A DNA stretch of 14,872 nt from Pseudomonadota bacterium (GTDB lineage Bacteria; Pseudomonadota; Gammaproteobacteria; Burkholderiales; Thiobacillaceae): assembly GCA_021791235.1 (NCBI GenBank), contig JAJYXA010000397.1, forward strand, positions 1 through 14,872. The letters run 5' to 3'. The notes under the pieces are model-generated. The model worked only from the letters and a program-made list of their open reading frames with translations, had not been told where the DNA came from and searched no databases. Made by a program: the position numbers and the translations under genes. This document shows positions 1 through 6,407 of this stretch, one piece after another (positions within the stretch are counted from its first letter, which is position 1; every line of letters begins with the position of its first letter).

Positions 1-208
1 GCAGGCTTGCCATGGCTTCACTTTAGACGGAAAAATCGGATGCGCCCCGGTTGGGGGACCGAAAGTCAAGCCCGGATAACCACGAAGGGCACGAAAAAAC
101 GCAAATAAACCCGTGTGGAGGGTATTTGAAGTGGCGCGACCACAATCGCATTGCGATCGCGGCATGAAGGGTTTGATCGCTTTTGGCATGAATGTTCCGG
201 ACCGAAGC
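1..208. other. Non-coding left edge beyond the mrp operon
   Basis: I see no supportable gene here. One plus-strand frame is open from the left edge to a TAA at 106-108 and another to a TAA at 74-76. Either could be the tail of a gene entering from outside, but the stretch is too short to judge. A dispersed-repeat-like motif follows the second stop at 78-98. Weak hairpins exist near 148-182: ATCGCA-T-TGCGAT, and GCGATC paired with GATCGC followed by TTTT on the plus strand. The second could end a plus-strand gene. No convincing terminator for mrpG on the minus strand was found. Confidence 0.5.
78..98 (+). repeat. Dispersed intergenic repeat motif (ACCACGAAGGGCACGAA type)
   Basis: The motif AACCACGAAGGGCACGAAA is AT-richer than its surroundings. 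It resembles degenerate intergenic repeats of the form ACCACGAAGGACACGAAG that I recall as common in environmental proteobacterial genomes. It also has the same rhythm as the ACCACAGAGACACAGAG arms between mrpF and mrpG. Only one copy of this exact form is visible in the window, so calling it a repeat rests on general knowledge. Confidence 0.4.
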
Positions 209-547
209 TCAGGCCGGGCCCGACGGCGCGTCGTTGTCCTGCGCCGGCGTCGGGGCGAGCGATCCGACCCTCAGGTGCAGCGCCGCCTTGGCCAGCAAGT
301 GGGCGGAGACCGGCGCGGTGATGAAGAGGAACAGCGTGACCAGCACCTCGTGCAGGCTGACGCCTTGCTCGCGCACGCTGAACACCACGGCGGAGGCGAT
401 CAGCAGGCAGCCGACGCCCAGCGTGGTGGCCTTGGTGGGGCCGTGCAGGCGGGTGTAGAAATCGCGCAGGCGGGCCAGCCCGAGCGAGCCGATGAAAGTG
501 AAGATCGCGCCGGTGAGAATCAGCAGGGAAAGCAGGATGTCGATCAT
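209..547 (-). CDS. mrpG: Mrp cation/H+ antiporter subunit G
   Basis: Small membrane subunit (112 residues) of the Mrp/Mnh/Pha Na+(K+)/H+ antiporter, a complex of the inner membrane that exports monovalent cations in exchange for protons. The sequence has the family's usual length and pattern: a hydrophobic helix at about residues 3-24, the signature GLARLRDFYTRLHGPTKATTLG at about 23-44, then two further membrane segments and a short hydrophilic tail. It is the last gene of the operon. Unlike all other junctions it does not overlap its upstream neighbour: 155 bp containing an inverted repeat lie between the mrpF stop and this ATG. No good Shine-Dalgarno sequence is seen upstream of the ATG (545-547). 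The family call is firm; which cation is carried cannot be read from the sequence. Confidence 0.95.
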   Translation of the reverse strand: MIDILLSLLILTGAIFTFIGSLGLARLRDFYTRLHGPTKATTLGVGCLLIASAVVFSVREQGVSLHEVLVTLFLFITAPVSAHLLAKAALHLRVGSLAPTPAQDNDAPSGPA

Positions 548-571
548 GGTGTCTAATTTAAAAAGCGGTTA

Positions 572-683
572 ACCACAGAGACACAGAGTTCAAAAGCAAG
601 GGAAAAGTCCTGTACGCATCATTCACCGGTTGGGGAACGGCAAGTCTTCCTACAGCCCATTGTTTTCTCTGTGCCTCTGTGGT
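572..683. repeat. Inverted repeat of ACCACAGAGACACAGAG arms between mrpF and mrpG
   Basis: The arms are ACCACAGAGACACAGAG at 572-588 and CTCTGTGCCTCTGTGGT at 667-683. They are reverse complements at 16 of 17 positions. Partly complementary flanks inside the arms (CAAAAGCAA near 591-599 and TTGTTTT near 660-666) extend the pairing imperfectly. About 78 bp separate the arms. The element lies wholly between the mrpF stop and the mrpG start. Arms of this composition are, from general knowledge, typical of dispersed palindromic intergenic repeats in proteobacteria. Transcribed, it could form a long hairpin that affects mRNA decay or lowers mrpG expression, but there is no terminal T-run that would make it an intrinsic terminator. 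Confidence 0.75.
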
Positions 684-702
684 GAGGGGTTTTGGTTGAA
701 AC

Positions 703-972
703 CTATTCGATGATGTCGCCGCGCAGCAGGTACTTGCACAGCGCCACGGTGCCGACGAAGCCCATCATCGCGATCAGAAGCGCGGCCTCGAAATAGATGG
801 CGCTGCCGAGATGGATGCCGAGCAGCACCAGCAGCGCGATGGTGTTCACGTACAGGGTATCGAGCGCGAGGATGCGGTCGGGCGCGTCGGGGCCTCTGAG
901 CAGGCGCCAGAAGCTCAGCAGGAAGGCCATGCTCACCAGCGCATAGGCGATCGGGATGACGGTGCTCAGCAT
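703..972 (-). CDS. mrpF: Mrp cation/H+ antiporter subunit F
   Basis: Small hydrophobic subunit (89 residues) of the Mrp antiporter complex, the typical length for MrpF. Three membrane segments are visible at about residues 3-21, 36-56 and 60-80. The conserved core GPDAPDRILALDTLYVNTIALLVL lies between and into the second segment. The ATG (970-972) overlaps the mrpE stop by seven bases and is preceded by an AAGGGAG-like ribosome binding site at 979-985 with a 6-nt spacer. This supports the start and suggests that E and F are translated together. The longer reading frame at 650-991 on the same strand is a shadow in another frame. Confidence 0.95.
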   Translation of the reverse strand: MLSTVIPIAYALVSMAFLLSFWRLLRGPDAPDRILALDTLYVNTIALLVLLGIHLGSAIYFEAALLIAMMGFVGTVALCKYLLRGDIIE

Positions 973-1469
973 GCTTTACTCCCTTCCTCAAAAATTTTCA
1001 TGAGCGGCGCCTCGTAACGCCGCTTGATTTCGGCGACCAGCGCATCGGCGTCATCGGTGTCCAGCGTGTGCACGATCAGCGTGCGCTTGTCCGCGCTCAA
1101 ACGCGCCGACACCGTGCCCGGCGTCAGCGAGATGGTGTTGGCCAGCAGGCTGATGGCGAGATCGGTCTCGAGTGCCAGCGGCACTGCGACGAAAGCCGGG
1201 CGCAGCCGCGCCGGCCCGAGCAGGATCAGCCAAGCGACCTGGAAACTGCCGCGCACGATGTCGAGTATGAACACGACCAGATAACGCAGCAGCGCGAGCG
1301 GATGACTGATGCGGATCGGTTCGGGCCAGAAAGGCGAGGTGACGAATGGAACCAGCCAGCCGAGCAGCGCGCCCAGCACGACGTGGCCTGCGGTGAACTG
1401 GTTGACCAGCAGCAGCCACAGGATGGCCAGGGTGAGGGTCAGCAGGGGGTGGGGGAGCAGGCGTCTCAT
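966..1469 (-). CDS. mrpE: Mrp cation/H+ antiporter subunit E
   Basis: Membrane subunit (167 residues) of the Mrp antiporter, of normal length for MrpE. The N-terminal half is hydrophobic (helices at about 8-26, 29-45 and 60-85). The C-terminal half is a soluble domain containing the family's conserved stretch LLANTISLTPGTVSARL at about 109-125. Its ATG (1467-1469) overlaps the mrpD stop as ATGA. No separate Shine-Dalgarno sequence is visible: the bases upstream are the end of the repeat-like insertion at the 3' end of mrpD. Translation probably depends on ribosomes finishing mrpD. The last codons overlap mrpF. Confidence 0.95.
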   Translation of the reverse strand: MRRLLPHPLLTLTLAILWLLLVNQFTAGHVVLGALLGWLVPFVTSPFWPEPIRISHPLALLRYLVVFILDIVRGSFQVAWLILLGPARLRPAFVAVPLALETDLAISLLANTISLTPGTVSARLSADKRTLIVHTLDTDDADALVAEIKRRYEAPLMKIFEEGSKAC

Positions 1470-3034
1470 GGCGCAGCACCCGCAAGGGGCACGCCGCCAG
1501 ACGCTCGCCCTTCGGGCGGTCTTGGCGCAGCACCCAGCACCGCTTCGATGTATTGCTGCGGCCGCAGCAGTTGCGCCGCGGTGGCGCTGGCGTAAGCGGA
1601 CAGCGGCCCCGCCCAGACTGTCAGGCCGGCGACCAGCAGCAGGAGGCCGGCGACGGGCGCCAGCGCGGCGCTTGTCGGCGGCGTCAGCGAGACCGGCTCA
1701 TGTGATGAGTGGGTACGGTAGAACAGCAGGCTGCCGCTGCGCGCCAGCGCGATCACGCCCGCCAGTCCGGTGATGAGCACCACGCTCCACACCCAGGGCA
1801 TGAGCGGCGAGTCGAGCGCGGCCCGGAGCAGCATGAACTTGCCGAGGAAGCCCGACAGCGGCGGCATGCCGGCGATGGCGACGGCGACCACGAAGAACAG
1901 CCCGCCCAGCGCGCGCGCACCGGGCATCGCGGGGCCGGACTCGAAGCGGTCGGCGAGTTCGCCGCGCGCGCGGCCGATCGAATCGGCCAGCAGGAACAGC
2001 GCGGCCGCGGCGAAGGTGGTGTGCGGGAGGTAATACAGGCCGGCGGCGATCGCATCCGTGCTGCCGAGGCCGAAGGCGAGCAGCAGGCTGCCGATCGAGG
2101 CCACCATCAGATAGGCCGCCTGCTGCTTGAGCGCGGTGCTGGCCACTGCACCGAGCATGCCGAGCGCCAGAGTGGCCAGCGCCAGCGGCGCCAGCCAGGC
2201 GTCGAGCAGGTTGGCGACCGGCCCCGCGGAATCGCCGTACATCAGGCTGTAGACGCGCAGGATGCTGTAGGCGCCGACCTTGGTCATGATGGCGAACAAC
2301 GCCGCCACCGGCGCGCTGGTGTGGGCATAGGCCGCGGGCAGCCACAGGTAGAGCGGCAGCAGCGCGGCCTTCAGCGCGAACACGCCGAACAGCAGCAGGC
2401 CGGCGGATTGCACCAGCGCCAGGTTGTCTGCCGGCGTGGCAGCGAGCTTCACCGCCAGGTCGGCCATGTTGAGCGTGCCGGTCACCCCGTAAAGCGTGCC
2501 GACTGCGAACAGGAACAGCGTCGAGCCGGCCAGGTTGACGACGACGTAATGCAGCCCCGCCTTCACCCGCAGCCGGCCGCCGCCGTGCAGCAGGAGGCCG
2601 TAGGAGGCGAGCAGCAGGATCTCGAAGAAGACGAACAGGTTGAACAGGTCGCCGGTGAGGAAGGCGCCGTTCAGCCCGAACAGCTGCAGCTGGAACAGCA
2701 CGTGGAAGTGGCGGCCTTTATGGTCACTTCCCTGTACGGCATAGAGCAGCGCAAATACAGCGAGCAGGGACGTCGTCAGCAGCATCCACGCCGCCAGCCG
2801 GTCGACCACCAGCACGATGCCGTAGGGCGCGACCCAGTTGCCCAGCGCATAGACAAGATGAGTGCCATCGCTGGACGTTTGAGTCAGTGCAATCGCCAGC
2901 GGAACCAGCGCCAGGGTGGCGACGAGGCTGACGCTGCGCTGCAATGCCAGGCTGCGGTTGCGCAGTGCCAGCAGCACGATGCCGGCGATGAGCGGCCACA
3001 CCACCGGCAGGATGGGCAGATGGGCAGAGCTCAT
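1466..3034 (-). CDS. mrpD: Mrp cation/H+ antiporter subunit D
   Basis: Large membrane subunit (522 residues) homologous to the NuoL/M/N proton-translocating subunits of complex I and to MrpA. It is one of the two antiporter-like ion-translocating subunits of the complex. About fourteen hydrophobic segments run through the protein. The family's key charged residues are present: Glu138 in NLFVFFEILLLASYG, Lys222 in FALKAALLPLYLWLP and Lys252 in FAIMTKVGAYSILR. The start ATG (3032-3034) overlaps the mrpC stop as ATGA, and the stop overlaps mrpE as ATGA. The oddity is the tail: after YIEAVLGA come about twenty residues rich in Pro, Gly, Arg and Ala (about 503-522). They correspond to the direct-repeat-bounded insertion at 1469-1535 and do not look like normal MrpD sequence. 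Confidence 0.96.
   Translation of the reverse strand: MSSAHLPILPVVWPLIAGIVLLALRNRSLALQRSVSLVATLALVPLAIALTQTSSDGTHLVYALGNWVAPYGIVLVVDRLAAWMLLTTSLLAVFALLYAVQGSDHKGRHFHVLFQLQLFGLNGAFLTGDLFNLFVFFEILLLASYGLLLHGGGRLRVKAGLHYVVVNLAGSTLFLFAVGTLYGVTGTLNMADLAVKLAATPADNLALVQSAGLLLFGVFALKAALLPLYLWLPAAYAHTSAPVAALFAIMTKVGAYSILRVYSLMYGDSAGPVANLLDAWLAPLALATLALGMLGAVASTALKQQAAYLMVASIGSLLLAFGLGSTDAIAAGLYYLPHTTFAAAALFLLADSIGRARGELADRFESGPAMPGARALGGLFFVVAVAIAGMPPLSGFLGKFMLLRAALDSPLMPWVWSVVLITGLAGVIALARSGSLLFYRTHSSHEPVSLTPPTSAALAPVAGLLLLVAGLTVWAGPLSAYASATAAQLLRPQQYIEAVLGAAPRPPEGRASGGVPLAGAAP
1469..1535. repeat. In-frame repeat-like insertion at the 3' end of mrpD, bounded by 13-bp direct repeats
   Basis: TGGCGCAGCACCC occurs exactly at 1469-1481 and again at 1523-1535, 54 bp apart. 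The interval is exactly 18 codons. Between the copies lie a small hairpin, CGCCC-TTC-GGGCG at 1506-1518, and other GC-rich self-complementary bits. Removing one copy plus the interval would leave mrpD ending in VLGAAP followed by the same ATGA overlap with mrpE. This looks like insertion of a small palindromic element, or a local duplication, that kept the frame. Whether it is a dispersed family cannot be told from this window. Confidence 0.55.
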
Positions 3035-3375
3035 TCGTTCCGGTCCTCTTCGCGCTGCAGGCCGTCGACGTGGTCGTTGCCCAGTTCGGCACGCGCTTTG
3101 AGCGCCAGCACGATGACGAAGGCGGTCATGCCGAAGCTGATGACGATGGCGGTGAGCACCAGCGCCTGCGGCAGCGGGTCGGTGTAGCCTGCCGCGGCGT
3201 CGCGGATGACCGGCGGGACGCCGATGGCGAGCCGGCCCATGACGAACAGGAACAGGTTGACGGCGTAGGACATGAGGGTGAGTCCCAGCACCACCGGAAA
3301 GGTCTGGCCGCGCAGCGCGAGAAACACGCCGCCCGCGGTGAGCACGCCGATGACCAGGGCAATCAGGGCTTCCAT
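3031..3375 (-). CDS. mrpC: Mrp cation/H+ antiporter subunit C
   Basis: Subunit C (114 residues), a homologue of NuoK of complex I and of the usual size. Three membrane segments are seen at about residues 3-21, 28-46 and 70-94. The characteristic YTDPLPQALVLTAIVISFG precedes and forms the last one. The C-terminal 20 residues are charged and soluble. The ATG (3373-3375) shares its A with the mrpA stop (TGATG). An AAGGA ribosome binding site lies at 3385-3389 with a 9-nt spacer. The stop overlaps mrpD. Tight overlap on both sides indicates coupled translation. Confidence 0.96.
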   Translation of the reverse strand: MEALIALVIGVLTAGGVFLALRGQTFPVVLGLTLMSYAVNLFLFVMGRLAIGVPPVIRDAAAGYTDPLPQALVLTAIVISFGMTAFVIVLALKARAELGNDHVDGLQREEDRNE

Positions 3376-6296
3376 CAGCGAGGTTCCTTGCGCGGCTGCT
3401 CCGCGCGATGCAGGCCGCCGAGCTGCAGCAGGATCATCAGCGTGGCGCCGACGACGACGAGGAAAACGCCGAGGTCGAACGCCATCGCCGAGGCCAGCTC
3501 GAATTCGCCGACGATCGGCCAGTGCAGGTGGCCGTAGGTCGAGGTGAGGAAGGGGTAGCCGAACAGCCAGCTCGCCAGCCCGGTGAGGGCGGCGACCGCC
3601 AGCCCCCAGGCGATCAGCGGGTGGCTGTCATAAATCGGTTTGGGCTCAGCGTTCGCCCCCTCCCCCATTTGGGGGGAGGGTTGGGGATAACCGGCGACTT
3701 GCCCGCTTGCGGGCTTAGTCGAATGGTTAGAAGTCTCATCAGAGGGAGGCGAAGCCGCCATGCGCTGGTGCGTCCACTGCGCGCCGTTGGCGAGGTATTG
3801 CACGATCAGCGCCACCGCCGTGATGAGGCCGGCGATGAAGCCGCCGCCCGGCTGGTTGTGGCCGCGCAGCAGGATGAACGCGGCGACCAGCAGCGCCAGC
3901 GGCAGCAGGATGCGGGTGAGCGTCGCCATGATCGCCGGGTGGGCGTCGGCGTCCCACAGACGCCCGGCTTCGTCGCGGCTCGGCGCCGGCAGTTTCAGCC
4001 CCTGCAGCATCGCCACGATGCCGAGCCCGGCCAGCGCCAGCACGGTGATCTCGCCCAGCGTGTCGTAGCCGCGGAAGTCGACCAGGATGACGTTCACCAC
4101 ATTGCTGCCGCCGCCCCCCGGCACGCTGTTGGCGAGGAAGTAGCCGGCGATGGTGTCGTAGGGGCGGGTCAGCACCGCCCACGCCAGCGCCGCGGCGCCG
4201 CCGCCCGCCGCGAGCGCGATCACGCCGTCGCGCCAGGCGCGCACCCGGTCGTGCCCCGGCGCGGCATGCTGCGGCAGGAAGTAGAGCGCCAGCAGCAACA
4301 AAACAATCGTGACGATCTCGACCGACAACTGGGTCAGAGCGAGGTCGGGCGCCGAGAACTTGACGAAGGCGAGCGACACCACCAGTCCCACCACGCCGAG
4401 GGTGACGAGCGCGACGAAGCGCTGCCGGTGCAGCCGGACGGTGGCCAGCGTGGCGACGATCAGCGTGCCGGCGGCGATGAGGCTGACGGCGTCGAGCGGC
4501 AGGCCGTCGCGGCTGCCGGCCAGCGGTGTGCCGCCCGCCAGCCACGGTGCGATCCCCAGCACCAGCGCGGCCGCCAGCAGGAAGAACACCTGGCGCTGCA
4601 GCGAGCCGCCATCGATCAGGCGGGTGATGCCGCGCGCCAGCGCGAACAAGGCATCCTGCAGCGCGTTGTAGACGATGCGCGCGTCGATGCGTTCGACGGC
4701 TCGCTCGTGCCAGGCAGTCAGCGGACCTCGTGCCAGGTAGATCAGCGCGCCGCCGGTCAGCGCGACGAGGCTCATGAGCAGGGCCGGGTTGATGCCGTGC
4801 CACAGCGCCAGATGGTAGTCGGGCAGCGGCGCCTGCAGCGTGTCGGCCGCCGCCACCGCCAAGAGCGGCGCCACGGTGAGCGCGGGCGCGATGCCCACCA
4901 CCAGGCACAGCACCACCAGGATTTCCACCGGCACCTTCATCCAGCGCGGCGGCTCGTGCGGCGTGCGCGGCAGGTCCACCGGCTCGCCGTTGAAGAACAC
5001 GTCATGGATGAAGCGAAGCGAGTAGGCCACCGCCAGCGCGCCCCCCACCGTTACCAGCGCGGGCAGCAGCCAGCCGCCGACGTGGCCGGCGGAAATGTGC
5101 ATCGCCTCGGCGAAGAACATTTCCTTCGACAGGAAGCCGTTCAACAGCGGCACCCCGGCCATCGCCGCGGCAGCCACCATCGCCAGCGTCGCGGTGTAGG
5201 GCATGAACTTCCACAGGCCATGCAGCCGCCGCATGTCGCGGGTGCCGGCCTCGTGGTCGATGATGCCGGCGGCCATGAACAGCGAGGCCTTGAAGGTGGC
5301 GTGGTTGATGATGTGGAACACCCCCGCCACCGCGGCGAGCGGGGTCGACAGGCCGAACAGCAGCGTGATGAGGCCGAGGTGACTGATGGTCGAATAGGCC
5401 AGCAGGCCTTTCAGATCATGCTTGAACAGCGCGACGTAGGCGCCGAGCAGGAGCGTGGCGAGCCCCGTGCCGGAGACCAGCCAGAACCATTCCGGGGTGC
5501 CGGACAGCGCCGGATACAGCCGCGCCAGCAGGAACACGCCGGCCTTCACCATGGTCGCCGAATGCAGGTAGGCCGACACCGGGGTGGGTGCGGCCATCGC
5601 GTGCGGCAGCCAGAAGTGGAAGGGGAACTGCGCCGACTTGGTGAACACGCCGAGCATGATCAATGCCAGCGTCGGCCCATACAGCGGATGTTCGCGGATC
5701 AGGTCGCCGGAGGCGAACACGTCGGACAGCTCGTAGCTGCCGACGATGCGGCCGAGCAGCAGAAAGCCGCCCAGCAGCGCGAAGCCGCCCAGGCCGGTCA
5801 CCGCCAGCGCCATGCGCGCGCCGTGGCGCGCCTCCTCGCGGTGCTGCCAGTAGCTGATGAGGAGGAAGGACGACAGGCTGGTCAGTTCCCAGAAGATCAA
5901 GAGCTGGATCAGGTTTTCAGACAGCACGATGCCGAGCATCGAGCCCATGAACAGCATCAGGTAGCTGTAGAAGCGGCCCATGCTGTCGCGCTCCGACAGG
6001 TAGTAGCGCGCATATAGCACGATCAGCAAGCCGATGCCGAGGATCAGCCCGGCGAACAGCAGAGCCAGGCCGTCGAGGCGGAAAGCGAGGTTGAGTCCCA
6101 GTGCGGGGATCCAGTCGTGCTGCTGGATCAGCGTGAGGCCGCCGAACGGCAGGCCGAATGAAGGCGCCAGCCAGAGTATCGCCGCCAGCGTGACCGCGCC
6201 CGCCGCCCAGGCGGAATGCACGCGTCCAAGGCGGGACGCCGGCGCAACCAGGGCTGCGCCCACGAACGGGGTCAGGACGGCGAAGAACAGCGTCAT
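3375..6296 (-). CDS. mrpA: Fused Mrp antiporter subunits A and B (MrpAB)
   Basis: The 973-residue largest subunit of the Mrp antiporter. Residues 1 to about 600 are the NuoL-like part, with Glu137 in LLIFWELTSLSSFL, Lys220 in FTKSAQFPFHFWLP, Lys251 in SATMVKAG and Lys336 in NHATFKASLF. These are the charged residues expected for ion translocation. A second membrane region around 600-700 contains FSAPDLALTQLSVEIVT (the MbhD/DUF4040-like part). The C-terminus from about 785 is an MrpB (MnhB) domain with the signature GHNQPGGGFIAG near 812-823. Fusion of A and B is the known group 2 mrp layout, so there is no separate mrpB gene. An unusual polar insertion of about 43 residues (roughly 847-889) interrupts the MrpB part between its second and third membrane helices. 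It corresponds to palindromic DNA at 3656-3714. No strong Shine-Dalgarno sequence precedes the ATG; a promoter-like sequence lies at 6345-6373. Confidence 0.96.
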   Translation of the reverse strand: MTLFFAVLTPFVGAALVAPASRLGRVHSAWAAGAVTLAAILWLAPSFGLPFGGLTLIQQHDWIPALGLNLAFRLDGLALLFAGLILGIGLLIVLYARYYLSERDSMGRFYSYLMLFMGSMLGIVLSENLIQLLIFWELTSLSSFLLISYWQHREEARHGARMALAVTGLGGFALLGGFLLLGRIVGSYELSDVFASGDLIREHPLYGPTLALIMLGVFTKSAQFPFHFWLPHAMAAPTPVSAYLHSATMVKAGVFLLARLYPALSGTPEWFWLVSGTGLATLLLGAYVALFKHDLKGLLAYSTISHLGLITLLFGLSTPLAAVAGVFHIINHATFKASLFMAAGIIDHEAGTRDMRRLHGLWKFMPYTATLAMVAAAAMAGVPLLNGFLSKEMFFAEAMHISAGHVGGWLLPALVTVGGALAVAYSLRFIHDVFFNGEPVDLPRTPHEPPRWMKVPVEILVVLCLVVGIAPALTVAPLLAVAAADTLQAPLPDYHLALWHGINPALLMSLVALTGGALIYLARGPLTAWHERAVERIDARIVYNALQDALFALARGITRLIDGGSLQRQVFFLLAAALVLGIAPWLAGGTPLAGSRDGLPLDAVSLIAAGTLIVATLATVRLHRQRFVALVTLGVVGLVVSLAFVKFSAPDLALTQLSVEIVTIVLLLLALYFLPQHAAPGHDRVRAWRDGVIALAAGGGAAALAWAVLTRPYDTIAGYFLANSVPGGGGSNVVNVILVDFRGYDTLGEITVLALAGLGIVAMLQGLKLPAPSRDEAGRLWDADAHPAIMATLTRILLPLALLVAAFILLRGHNQPGGGFIAGLITAVALIVQYLANGAQWTHQRMAASPPSDETSNHSTKPASGQVAGYPQPSPQMGEGANAEPKPIYDSHPLIAWGLAVAALTGLASWLFGYPFLTSTYGHLHWPIVGEFELASAMAFDLGVFLVVVGATLMILLQLGGLHRAEQPRKEPR
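3656..3714. repeat. Palindromic REP-like element inserted in frame in the MrpB part of mrpA
   Basis: Two hairpins lie side by side inside the coding sequence. The first has perfect 9-bp arms CCCTCCCCC (3658-3666) and GGGGGAGGG (3672-3680) around ATTTG, followed by TTGGGG. The second is GCCCGC-TT-GCGGGC (3701-3714). The block CCCTCCCCC-ATTT-GGGGGAGGG-TTGGGG strongly resembles dispersed intergenic repeats I know from betaproteobacterial genomes. Read on the minus strand it encodes PQPSPQMGEGA-like peptide, residues about 862-880 of MrpAB. It falls in a loop between membrane helices, where extra residues are tolerable. The frame is intact across it. Confidence 0.7.
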
Positions 6297-6344
6297 TGAT
6301 CGGGAATGGGGACAGGGACCGGCTTGTGGCCGGAAGACGCGGTC

Positions 6345-6373
6345 ATTCTAACGTGTGTTGGCGCCGCCATGAA
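6345..6373 (-). promoter_or_regulatory. Candidate sigma-70 promoter for the mrp operon
   Basis: On the minus strand TAGAAT (6350 down to 6345) matches TATAAT at five of six bases. TTCATG (6373 down to 6368) matches TTGACA at three of six, with a 17-bp spacer. Initiation would fall near 6338, leaving a leader of about 42 nt before the mrpA ATG. The leader holds a small hairpin, CCGGC-TTGTG-GCCGG (6319-6333). The 111-bp gap after the upstream gene leaves room for an independent promoter. The weak -35 makes this a candidate only. Confidence 0.4.
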
Positions 6374-6407
6374 CGCGGGACGGGCATGGGCAACGCGTCG
6401 TGCGGCC

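Noticed and set aside
140..182. Hairpins around GCGATCGC as a terminator for mrpG
   Set aside because: On the minus strand no T-run follows. The TTTT lies on the plus strand, so it could only serve a gene outside the window.
3408..6017. 869-residue plus-strand open frame opposite mrpA
   Set aside because: Antisense to a clearly recognised gene. The translation is rich in Gln, Arg, Gly and His with no domain or hydrophobic pattern, as expected from GC-rich codon bias.
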